From Vermamoeba vermiformis (taxonomy: Eukaryota > Tubulinea > Echinamoebida): 64,000 nt of DNA. Position numbers and translations under genes: made by a program. Below the pieces are notes generated by a model. That model was given only the letters and a program-made list of their open reading frames with translations. It made no database searches and was not told the DNA's origin. Shown here piece after piece: positions 24,593 to 41,845 of the stretch (positions within the stretch are counted from its first letter, which is position 1; each line of letters starts with the position of its first letter). The stretch is taken from positions 62,001 through 126,000 of the forward strand of contig JBEWZL010000089.1 in assembly GCA_045837725.1 (NCBI GenBank). The letters are read 5' to 3'.

Positions 24593-25402
24593 TTAATCCT
24601 CATCCTCCTGCTCTGGATATACAAAAACATCACCTCCTTTTTCTACAATTGTAAATCCATCCCCAGATAACCATGAACAAATTTTGTCCCAACTGAAAGG
24701 ACAATCTTTTTGATGACTTTTTGGGCTTGTGTCGTGAATATATTTCGCGCATATCAAACTTTTAATTCGGAACATCGTGCTTGTTGCTAGCTGGCACACA
24801 TCTTTCGGAAATTCAAGTCCAGCTTCATGAGCATATTTCAGAATTTCTAAGTGTCCACCATAAAATGCCGAATAGCAAATGGCAGGGGTCCACTTGTTCT
24901 CCTTCTCGTTGAAATATTTGATGATGTGCAAATGTCCTTTTTCCGCTGCTACGGCCAATATATCATCGTGCCATTTTGCTGCTCCTTTATCAAGAACGTA
25001 CTTGATACATTCGAGATGACCATTCTGTGCACCAATAATCAAATCTCTGCTGTCAAAGTAACCTCCGTGTTCAAGGATATATTTGAGGCAATCTAATGAG
25101 CCTCGTGCAATTGCTGTTCCGCAAATTTCCCACTCTAGTCTACCGCAATTCTGATGCACATAGATCAAGCAACTGAGATAGTTGAGTGATACTAAAAAAT
25201 TCTGAAAAGCCCCCCAACGTTCTTTGGCGTTCTGGATCCCAAGTTGTCTTTTGTGAGCATTACATAAGGCATTGATTTGTTTGGACACCGAGGAAATGAA
25301 TGCTAATTCGACGTGCTGACAAAATGTCACTTCTTCTGGGGGATAATTGTAACTAGTTATTTTGCTAATAATAATTCTCCAAATGTCATTTGGTAATTGC
25401 AC
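24593..25402 (-). CDS. Intronless ankyrin-repeat protein with F-box-like start
   Basis: Single exon, 269 residues. The start LPNDIWRIIISKI resembles the first helix of an F-box. Ankyrin-type repeats of the form GSLDCLKYILEHG, GHLECIKYVLDKGA, GHLHIIKYF, GHLEILKYAHEAG follow. The tail is acidic (EQEDED). It lacks introns while its long neighbours carry many. Repeats of this G-x-L-x-x-[IL]-K-Y type are common in amoebae and in large DNA viruses of amoebae, so lateral gain or retroposition is possible but not shown. If the F-box is real, it could recruit targets to an SCF ligase. The convergent DOCK gene ends 166 bp away. Confidence 0.8.
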   Translation of the reverse strand: MQLPNDIWRIIISKITSYNYPPEEVTFCQHVELAFISSVSKQINALCNAHKRQLGIQNAKERWGAFQNFLVSLNYLSCLIYVHQNCGRLEWEICGTAIARGSLDCLKYILEHGGYFDSRDLIIGAQNGHLECIKYVLDKGAAKWHDDILAVAAEKGHLHIIKYFNEKENKWTPAICYSAFYGGHLEILKYAHEAGLEFPKDVCQLATSTMFRIKSLICAKYIHDTSPKSHQKDCPFSWDKICSWLSGDGFTIVEKGGDVFVYPEQEDED

Positions 25403-25702
25403 CTAAAATGGCCATAAATTAATTTGCTTACATATTTTACTAATTGCGGTTATTAATTAATAATTGAATTGATAATTTTTAATTATCAGATGTCAAGTGG
25501 TTGCTCCAAGAACATGAAAATAACTAGTGCTTACAATATGATGCATATCAAATGAAGGGTTATAAGATTGATGGCGAGTGGATATTCCTTTCTTCTGCTG
25601 GAGGCAATTAAACGCAAACATCGGATCTAAAATTTAAACTTTTCTATTTACTTTAAATACATTTACAAGATTAAATAAGGGTTTTGTTTTCGCAAGGTAT
25701 TA
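25403..25702. other. Intergenic, no gene seen
   Basis: AT-rich 300 bp between the ankyrin gene start and the end of the PA-7TM gene. No open frame, RNA gene or repeat recognised. Confidence 0.5.
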
Positions 25703-28645
25703 TTAATCAGATTGTTCCGAGTCTGAATAATGCCGCCTGCTGCTCTTAGGTTGCGGTAAGCGCTTCGTGATAATAATTTCTTCAGCACTGCGCGAGGTTT
25801 CAAAATTACTCTCGCTGGACGAGTCGTATGAATTATTAGACACATCTGAGTCCACTTGAATGCGTGCCTGACTGGCGTTGTTGATTCGATTCGGATGTGA
25901 GTCGTGCGAGGAGGTCATCTTCGAGTCATCAATCTCGTCCGAGCTGTCTTCGCTGCCCTTCTGCGAGTAATCAGTGATCACAATCTGACGCACGGAGGGC
26001 TTGGTTCTCTTGCGCGAATAGTCCTCATCGTCTGTCGTCTCGCCGCCACCGCGGTACGGCGTCAGATTGGCAATGCTGTTGCGATCACCAGGCGACATGG
26101 TGGCAATGTTCCTGCTCGATCTCAAACTGTCCCTGCCGTCCTTGTCACGCTCGCTCTGTGCTTCAGTCTCGGACCACTCGTGCACCACGACTTCAACGCC
26201 GCTAGTTGGACCACCGAGCGGATCCAACACGCGCACTACTCTTGGGCTCGTGGCGGTGGTCTCTAGGGTGCCCGGCGGTGGCAATTTTTCAGTGCTGTTA
26301 GCGCTGCTCAAGGGTGGCTTGATGGGCAAGGGATGACCGAGCGCCAACAGGTGCAGCAAGCTGATCGCTGACAGCACGAAGAAGGTCGCGAACCAAATGC
26401 CCACGAATCCGTTCGGCGTAGTGAAAATAGGTGTCAACATCAACGCGAAGGGAATCACCAGTGTTAATTTCAGCCCCGAGGCTGCGATCAAAAATCGTGC
26501 GGTCTGGCATAGGAATAGCGGTTAGTTTTCATGAACGAGTGACACTTGATGGTGACACGTGTCAAACTGCGTACCTGAATCAACAAGCGCTGTTTCTTCA
26601 TGTCAATCGTGCTGATCGTGTAGGTCTTCAAGTCGCGCAGGACTCGTAATGCCGTGCACGACGAACAGTACGCCGGAAGTGATGACAACGACCATGCAAA
26701 TGGCGCCTGAAATGTAGCTCAAGTAGTCCTGCGGCAAGAACACACCGCGCACCACTGCCGCGATGATTTCAGCTGCGATGGCCACGGGCAAGACGAGGGC
26801 AATGAGCCACATCCGCAGCTTGGCCAAGAACATGATGTTGCGATGCCACTTTGGGAACACGAGCTCTTTCCAATAATAGACCAATGTGACAGTAGTGACA
26901 GCATAGAACGGCACTGTCACCGTCAACAAGATGTTGCCCGCAATGTTGTGGAATATGTTGCGCGAGAAGAGTGGATCTACACCCAAATAGACCACGCGCA
27001 CTGTGTGCCATAGTTAGCGTCATATTAAACGATATTATAGTGATGTTGCACGTACCAGCACCGACGAATATCTCGATCCAACAAGTCAGTTGTTCGGGTG
27101 TGGATTCAAGGCCGTCTTGTTTGGCGAAGCGCTGCAAAGATATCATTAATATTTACAACTCCACGCTGATAATTATTTTGTTTTGAACTGCAAATGAGTT
27201 ACATCTTTAACGATTATAATAAAATCATGGTATCATACGTACCGAGAGTTGATAAATCGCGTAACCAATGACCGCAGCAGCAAATCCTCCGTCGACAATA
27301 CTCATCGCAATCATCACGCCAGTGTCGTACAGTGCCACCCAGGGATTGGCCGTGCCTATATTTGGAAATTAATCATTTCATAATAAAAAATTGCTAGCAA
27401 AAATTTATGAATTCAAACCTCGTAAATCAATTAAATATTCATATTTCCACCTATTAATCCTTCATAATATTATTCCTATATTAAGAAATGATACTTACCG
27501 TTGAATTGCAAGTTGATAGTGACCAGCAGCGCATTGTCGGCATTAAATCGATCAATGATTGGCGCGACTAAGCTGCGTTCAGTTTCAAATACGGGCACAG
27601 CAATATTACTCGCTGCGGTGCCGTCTGTTAAATATTGACCGAATCCAGGCACACCTATAAATAGTTTTTACCTTATTTAGTAATTTGAATGCGTAAGACT
27701 TGCGAGGTAAGTTTATAAAATGAATAATTAACAAGCGCTATTAATATGTAAAACTTACTTGAAAAATCGCCGCAAACAATGACTGCAACTAAATTTGAGC
27801 TAACATTTTGAACGGCGTTTTGGATCTTCGTTTCAATGCTATGATAAATAGTACAATTAGCACATAATCGGATAGTATATCCAATTGCATTATAATATTG
27901 CAAGTATTGAAATTCTTCCGGCCGACAATTTGTGTTACAAAAGGAATCCGATTGTCCTTTGGAGATTGATACAAAAACTTTGAATTGCTACTATTTTGGT
28001 ATTTGAATTGAATATTTCATCGAATTATTACTATTTTTAGATGTTTACCTTTGTTGCTTAACGTCGGGACAGATTAACAAAACGTGATCTTCGGTTATTA
28101 CCGCGCTCGGGCTGATCCACGAGGGTATTAATCGTCCACTAAACGGTGATTCATCGAAGACCCTATTAGTGCGAGATTAATTTGCAGTCAAGCTGAGTTT
28201 TATCGGGATGTCGATCGTAACGGTCAAAATTCAATCACGCAAAAGACTGGCGCCAAAACTTTAAATAAGAAAATACGGCATGTATTACTACATAATATCG
28301 TGTATCTAATACTATTTTAATGTTTGTGGTCTTTTTGTCGCGCCATCTAATTAGCGTTCGATAAGTAAATTCAATAAGAGGCTTACCAATTACTGCCAAA
28401 TCGACTCAGTCTAGGGCTCGCATATGTTTGTTTTAAATCGTTCGGCGATGTAATTTCAAATCCACTGCAGAGTTCGCTTCCAACTGACATCCGAAAAAAT
28501 TTAATCAGCATTTTGTAATTCCAAATCATTAACGGTATTGCAAAATTCAATTTATTATAGATATAATCGCGAGTAAGAGTATTATATTAAGTTTACCTGC
28601 AAGCAAAAGCAGCATCCAGCAAAGAAGCGATTGATATTTAATCAT
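25703..28645 (-). CDS. Signal peptide, PA-like ectodomain and seven membrane segments
   Basis: Nine exons: 28597-28645, 28387-28483, 28049-28162, 27759-27987, 27499-27654, 27243-27355, 27056-27131, 26575-27000, 25703-26503. A signal peptide (MIKYQSLLCWMLLLLAG) is followed by a Cys-containing lumenal part. Its end reads like a protease-associated (PA) domain: NAVQNVSSNLVAVIVCGDFS, TAASNIAVPVFE. About seven hydrophobic segments follow (from VMIAMSIVDGGFAAAVIGY to WFATFFVLSAISLLHLLAL), then a Ser/Asp-rich tail of about 190 residues, probably cytosolic. This is a receptor- or sorting-like layout; ligand and function are unknown. Two places are out of phase by one base (junction 28049/27987, and near 26650, where HGI should continue into RVLRDLKTYTI), so the model needs correction at the sequence level. 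Confidence 0.7.
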
Positions 28646-29028
28646 TATTAACGGTATATTAATAACGATGCACGAACAATACTAATAAATAAATATATAC
28701 AAATCTATTTCGTGTGTTATGTGTTCGTGTACATTCGACTTTCGATAAACTTTGAACTGGAATAAAATTAATTTTTAACCCGGCCGAAGACGAATGACAA
28801 CTGCGGATAAATTTGCCACCCGCGATGCTAGTTTGAGTACTATATGAATACTAATCACGAGAATAAGGTCATATTTGGTATCCATAAACCAGCGTCTGCG
28901 TTGAGGGGAGATAAAATTTGAGATTTTTCAGGTACGTTCGCAATTATTGCCGGGCTTATGGCATGATTAATATCGCATTTATTTACAGTTGTTTTGGTTC
29001 TTTTAATTATTATTCTTTTTTTTTGCCG
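28646..29028. other. Intergenic, no gene seen
   Basis: AT-rich gap of 383 bp between the PA-7TM start and the GCN2 stop, both minus strand. No supported feature. Confidence 0.5.
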
Positions 29029-35817
<6,789 letters not shown>

Positions 35818-35985
35818 CTTGATAGTTATCGATCAGCACTGCATCTGATCACGTTTATTTACGCTTCTCCATATAGAAGCGATGTACTGTCTGATGTGAT
35901 CTTGCGTGTAATTATACTTTAAGACTGTTAACAGTCTGCGGCGCCAAATTTACGCAACTAAAATTGGACTTGGATCTAAATTGGG

Positions 35986-37549
35986 TCAATGCAGCACGAT
36001 CGCTTTATTTTTAAGTTGCTGAGCAATAAAAAGTAAAAATGTGGGCTTCTTCGTCAATTTTTGCATGGTGGCTCGCGCTACCTGCGCCTCTTCATTATTT
36101 TTGGATTTTGTTTTGCTGCCGATCACGGTCAGTATGTCAGTTCTTTCCAGAACAGAGTCTTGCTCCGCGCTTGCATATGTAGCAATGAAGCAGATTGCGT
36201 TGAAAGCCGCAGTGTCGTTATGCGAGGCCTGAATAAGAGGATCAAGCAACTTCTTTATCTATCAGGCAGGAGATGTAACGGATTTTCAACCAATCTTCGT
36301 ACTTCACGACTGTCAGAGTTTATAAATTCTTGCGGTTCTACTTTTGACCACACGTCAGGAAGATATGCCATCGTGCACTTCCAGTGACAGATCTGAATGA
36401 ACAGTTCTGGACTGTCCTGATAAACCTGCACTAACGCATCGCTATTTCAATGTTAGAAATTGCGTCGATGAATGTATGCTACGTACCTCATCCAGAACGA
36501 ATGATGTTTATTCTTCCGATCGGACTCAAGTACTAGACGCCATATATCAGCATTTCTGCTGTGCGAAAGTGCTTGAAGAGGGGACGTAATTTCCTTTTTT
36601 TTCAGTGGGGTCATAATATCGTCTAGCAGAGGCAATAATTCATTTGTGCAACTGTCTATGTTACTCAGAATGGTGTACAAAATATCCGAAGCCCCTTTGT
36701 AATATTTGTACTCGTCGTTGAGTATGTGCCAGACTAATGTCATTATCGTATCCTTATTCTTGGAAATTTCTTTAGTGAACTGCGATCGTTTGTTAGTTTC
36801 ACATCCAGAAAGTTTGATCGCAATCTTACTTCTACTTGTTTTCGATAATGAACTAGTGCTTCAGCCGCGACTTCGAGAACGGCTTGATTGAATCTCTGGG
36901 GTCGTGGTTGCTTTGAAAAAGCTTGGAATATATACGGTTTTAGAATATCTACCAAGACTTCGTTTAAGTACTGCAACTTCTGTTTCGCGATGTTGTGAGC
37001 AATTTTTAAATACGTTTCCTACACGCAAATATTAGAAGAAAAGTACGCTACAAATAAAATCAAGGTCCGTACCAGAATCGTTTGATGCGTGCTGTCCAAT
37101 AAGTGCCGATTAGTCTCAAGAACCGTTGTCATTTGTGCGTATGCGTATTGCCTCGGACTCGTGCCATCGGCCAATTGATTTAATACGGTTTTAAGTCCGG
37201 TGGTGAGATCGCGTGGATTATTCGATACGAGCTTGTTTGCCACAAGTGAGAGGTTCTCTGGTTTTTGATAGGGCTTTTGCAGTAGTATCCATATTTGTGC
37301 CGAGGATACGAACGGCCGCTCCTTAGATATAAACATACTGTTATTGCAAGCAATGCTCACCCAAGTACTGCGTTTGTGAATGGTGTCGTGCCAGCTACGG
37401 TTGAAATTCAGTATTTATTATTATTTTAAATTTTAAGTATCAACTTACCTTTTAGAAATCGAGGCCAAGTTTAAGACAGTTATAAAGTCCGAATTCAGCA
37501 AGATTTCGTCCATAACGCCGGGTAGAAAAATAATATATTCGGCATCCAT
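35986..37549 (-). CDS. Helical protein of unknown function with F-box-like start
   Basis: Six exons: 37449-37549, 37073-37394, 36830-37018, 36487-36779, 36303-36441, 35986-36258; in phase, 438 residues. The ATG is preceded in frame by a stop. The first 50 residues (FLPGVMDEILLNSD, VLNLASISKRSWHDT) resemble an F-box. The rest is leucine-rich and helical, with repeated pairs such as YAYAQMTTVLETNRHLLD, QAVLEVAAEALVHYR and PLLDDIMTPLKKKEI, suggesting HEAT- or ARM-like alpha solenoid. It is not recognised further. It lies 168 bp upstream of GCN2 on the same strand. Weak acceptor-like sequence upstream (around 37570) may mark a 5' UTR intron. Confidence 0.65.
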
Positions 37550-37997
37550 CCTTTACTGCTTTAATTTCTGTTATTTTATAGTAGAAAAATATTAGAAAAT
37601 TACCAATGCGAAGTAGACTACTTGCCAATCGTAAAATTAAACAAAGAACAAAATATAAATTTCGCACTTCGAGCGTAACTTACCCTACGTGGTAGTAAGC
37701 AGTCTTCATGTAATTGAGTAATTGTAAATTTATGTTGTAACCAACACATGATTACAGAAAATTGCAAGAATGACCCTTTTTCAACTTTTGCTTGTCGTGC
37801 CGGTGAAATTTCTTTTGCGTTGTGATCCAGTTACAACAGAAGGAACACTAGCGATTGTTCCAGGAATGTCGGCTTTTCCAAAAGTGCGTCTTATTCAGCA
37901 CTAGTAGGTGTTGCAATGAAGCAGACGGCGGCGAAAGGCGGTTGTGCCTGGCGGCAGTTCTGTGAATCTGCACTACCACGATTGTCTATCTACGACA
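37550..37997. other. Intergenic, no gene seen
   Basis: 448 bp between the helical-protein start and the LRR-protein stop. Donor- and acceptor-like motifs around 37565-37685 on the minus strand could belong to a 5' UTR intron of the downstream gene. No coding feature supported. Confidence 0.4.
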
Positions 37998-39385
37998 CTA
38001 ATCCTGCTCTTCATCGTACAAGTCACGGTGCACGACTAAGAACTCAGCAGTGCGCTGACTGAATTCAAAGTGTGGCGGGAACTTGGATGCGCTCTTCGGA
38101 AACGACTGCAACTTGCGCAACAAGCACATGGTGTCTGGCAGCACGGAGATGGGGTTGGACATGACGTTGATCGATTTCAACTTTTGCAACGATGAAATTT
38201 CACGTGGCACTGATTGCAGCTTGCTCTTGGAGATGCTGAGGTGTTCCAAGAACGTCAGTTTGAGCACCGATTTCGGCAAGTGTTTGAAGCTGTTTTGACC
38301 AATCACAAGCCAGCGCAGTGACGTCAGCATCGACAAGTCATCGGGCACTTCGCGGAGTTTGTTGTTGAAGCAGTTGAGTTTGAACAGTGCCGTGAGCAGA
38401 TGCAGATCCGGAAATCTGGTCAAATTGTTGTCCTGAATATCCAATTCTTTCAAGAAAGGGAGATTTAATCCGTCGAGGGCATGCGGCAAGAGCTTATTTC
38501 CTTTTATGGCGAGTACTTCTAAATTAGGCGCAGCGTTGATTGTTTCGAGTTGATTTGACGACAGATCCAAGTAGGTGAGATGATGCATCATGCTAATATC
38601 GGGCATAGTCTCGAGCACATTAGAGGACAGCTCTAACTCGCGCACATTCGTCAGCAAGTTGATCTGCGATGGAATTGTAGTTAGCTTGTTGGTGTGAGCC
38701 TTGAAGGTCGTTAAATTGCTCAATTGTCCAATCCAATCAGGCACGTGTGTTAAACAATTGCTCGAGACCTGCAGTCGTTGCAGATTCGTCAAGCGAGAGA
38801 GCTCATCGGGAAGGCTAGTGAGCTGGTTTGAGTCCAAAATGAGCTTAGCAACATTCGTTAATTGTCCGATTGATGAAGGTAATGATGTGAGTTGGTTCCG
38901 AGATAAAGTTAAGCGGTTGAGGCTCGTCATGAGTGGTAGATCCGGAGTTTTGAGCAGATCTTCAATGATGCTTGCGTTGGCTTCGGAGAGACCAAATATC
39001 GTAAGTCGATTCAGAGTAGTAAATTTTGCTAGTAAGATCAATTAATAACATGACCTTCTTGCTTCGCGTAACGATGATTTTCAGACGGGTATGAAATTAT
39101 TTCGGTAAATTCAGAAAATTAAATACCTAATATTGATAAGTCCCTTAGACCTCCGTCAGTTGAATTAATTGTTAAATTCGTCAAATTGGTGAATAATAAC
39201 AGCTCCTCAGTGATTGTTGGTCCTGGAACCGGCAAGATCAAGTCTCCAACGTCATAGTTCTTGCTTGCCGATCGTTTCTTTGGTATTGTAATATGTGCTT
39301 GCATGGGTGTCTTATTGCCGTTCATCGTAAAGTGAATTTTAAATTTTTTTGCTCGTTGCAACATGTTTGATTTTTTGGATCTCAT
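37998..39385 (-). CDS. Leucine-rich-repeat protein
   Basis: Two exons, 39127-39385 and 37998-39028, in phase, 429 residues. The N-terminal 60 residues are basic. About 13 LRRs of 22-23 residues follow, of the plant/bacterial-like L-x-x-L-P-x-x-[IL] type (SLPSSIGQLTNVAKLILDSN, SLPDELSRLTNLQRLQVSSN). The C-terminal cap has CLLRKLQSFP. No membrane segment or catalytic domain is seen, so it is probably a soluble interaction scaffold, similar to SHOC2/Ras-binding LRR proteins in repeat type only. Its ATG lies 38 bp from the ATG of the divergent Hsp70-like gene. Confidence 0.85.
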
Positions 39386-39424
39386 GATTTTTTGTCAACA
39401 CACGAAGAATATAACACACTAGAT
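39386..39424. promoter_or_regulatory. Very short bidirectional promoter (39 bp)
   Basis: The entire space between two divergent ATGs. The 5' UTRs must be extremely short, or the two transcripts must overlap, or one start must be internal. No element is recognised. Confidence 0.4.
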
Positions 39425-41812
39425 ATGGGTGACGCCGTTGATATTATTGCTTTAGATATTGGCACGTCCGCAACTCGCGTGGCGATCTACAAAAACGATA
39501 ATGCTGATGTGGTCGCAGATTCGGACGGTCATAGGTAATGAATGTGCCATCATTATATTATTTTTGCGGTATTTTAAATTGGAAGGAACTAAATATTTTA
39601 TCTAGCCTAAAAATAAAGATCAGATCGGATCTCAATGCCAAAATAATTCAATTAGTACTAAAAATATGATCTAAAATTTATTAATATAGCCCATAATATT
39701 TGTAATCGATTCCCAGCCCATAATAATTAACCTGTTGCACGATCTCGATCGGATCTTTTTGTTGGATTTGTCTTGCAAACTTGTCGGCTCCATATTAATC
39801 GCATTCTTACAATACTATAGATCACTTCCTACAGTCATTGCATATTCAGAGAGCGGCAGTATTGTCGGCTACGAAGCTAAGCAACAACAAGGTCGTAACT
39901 TGGCGAACACCTTCGATAAAATGAAAAAGCTCATTGCCACTAAGAATAATGAAGAAGTAAGTGCCATAATTATACTATTATAATGCGTATATTTGCAAAG
40001 AGATCCAGCCCGTCTAACATTGTTCCTCAGTTGCAAGCTCTGATCAACAGCATGGCTTACAAAGCATCCACAGACAAGAGCGGAAAGATCAATTTTGAAG
40101 TGCAGGGCGAGAAGGTACGTCTATATTTATTATTATTGTATTTAACACTTGGCTAATGTTACTGTTCTAGTCTCAAACTGTCTCGATGGAAGATCTGTTT
40201 TTGCCGTTTATTAACAAAATGAAAGACACTGCTGAAAGTGCTTTGGGCTCTAAAGTGGTACGTACAAATATCATTTTATTATTATAACAATACTATTCTA
40301 ACGCTGAATTATTTCTAAGAATAAATGCGTGGTGTCTGTTCCACCGCACTTTGACGCAGATCAGAAGATGGCAATCGTTGAAATATTGAACAAGTACGTT
40401 AATACTACACAGATATAATATACATATAGCTAATATAATACTATAGAGCTCAGTTGAAAGTCTTAAAAACGATCGTAGATCCGGCCTGTGCAGCCTTGGC
40501 GTACAACTTGGGTGACCCGGCATTGAAACACAAAACCGTTATTGTCGTCGACTTTGGTGCTGGTCTCGATATTTCTCTATTGTCTATTAATAGCGGCGTT
40601 ATTTCACTGAAACAAAGTGAAGATCTGAAACTCGGTGGCGACGACATTGTGAACAACTTGGTATGATAGACATTCGTTTGTATATGATACAATACGCGTA
40701 TTAACGACGGCTAATAGGTCAATTACTGCATTGACGAGTTCAAAAAGAAAATTAAACAAAAAGACATTTCAATCAACTCGCGCACCTTGCACAAATTGAA
40801 ACTGTCGTGCGAGAACGCGTTGAAAGGTAATGTGATATAGCACTTATAGTATATGATAGTGTGAGCTAATAGATGTCATATAGCCTTGTCACAAATGCAA
40901 TCAGTCAATATTGAAGTCGAATCAATGTACGAGGGCATTGATTTCATGTTGAACATTAGTCGTGCGCGATTTGAAAGCATGAACGATTCTATTTTCAGGC
41001 ACGTGCAAATATAGTTATTAACTTCGTTGTGAGATCTAACCGATGAAATAGGAAAATTTTGGAGCCGATTCAAAAAGTGCTGAGTGCCGCGCAGCTCGAC
41101 AAATCACAATTGGACGGTGTGGTGCTCGTCGGTGGACTGTGCAAAATTCCGCGCGTGAAGGCAGTGATTGAAGGATTTTTCAACACCGATCAAAAGAAGA
41201 TGCCGCTGTTTGACACCATCAACCCCGAAGAGGTCGTTGCATTCGGTAAGAAATTGTCGCAAAGACTAGTGCCCGACACGAGACTCATCGCATTGTACCA
41301 TAATTAGGTGCTGCAGTAGAGGCCAATGAACTGCACAAGACGATTGAACACAACAAACGAGAGCGCAAGACGAACAAAATTAAAGCCAAGCCCGAGGCAT
41401 TCTTAGAAGAGATTGACGTCTTGGCTGCACCCATCGGCATCTTGAACAACGGAAATTTCGTCAAAGTAATTTACGAGAACACACCCGTGCCATTCAAACG
41501 TCACGTGACAGTGTCAACATCAGAGGACAATCAGAGCTCGGTGGAGCTGAAGGTCGGTGAGGGCCGTGACGGCAGTGCTGAGCCCGTGCACCTCGCGACG
41601 GTCGTGTTGAAAGACTTGCAAGCCAAGCCCAAGGGCGAGGCCAAGATCAACGTCGTGTTCACTGCCGACAAGACTGGTGGCTTGGTACGTAGCAACTCGC
41701 TGATAACCTGTAATGTTGAGTCATTCTAATGCGCATATTCTTTTAGACCGTCAAGCTCTCCGAACAAGGCACAGACAACTCGACAACTGTGAAATTAGAA
41801 ATGACGAAATAA
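39425..41812 (+). CDS. HSPA14/Ssz1-like Hsp70 family protein
   Basis: Eleven exons: 39425-39534, 39821-39956, 40031-40114, 40171-40257, 40320-40393, 40447-40660, 40718-40826, 40884-40998, 41052-41245, 41308-41684, 41747-41812; in phase, 521 residues. It has the Hsp70 ATPase core (ALDIGTSATRVAIY, VSVPPHFDADQK, VVDFGAGLDISLL, VLVGGLCKIPRV) but phosphate-loop and connect motifs are altered. It is much shorter than a true Hsp70 (about 640), with only a shortened substrate domain. That fits HSPA14/Ssz1, the atypical Hsp70 of the ribosome-associated complex. Intron 8 begins GC (gcacgt at 40999), a non-canonical GC-AG intron. The TAA stop is part of an AATAAA. Confidence 0.8.
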
Positions 41813-41845
41813 AAGCGATTAAAAGTTCGAACAAGTTGTGTTTTT

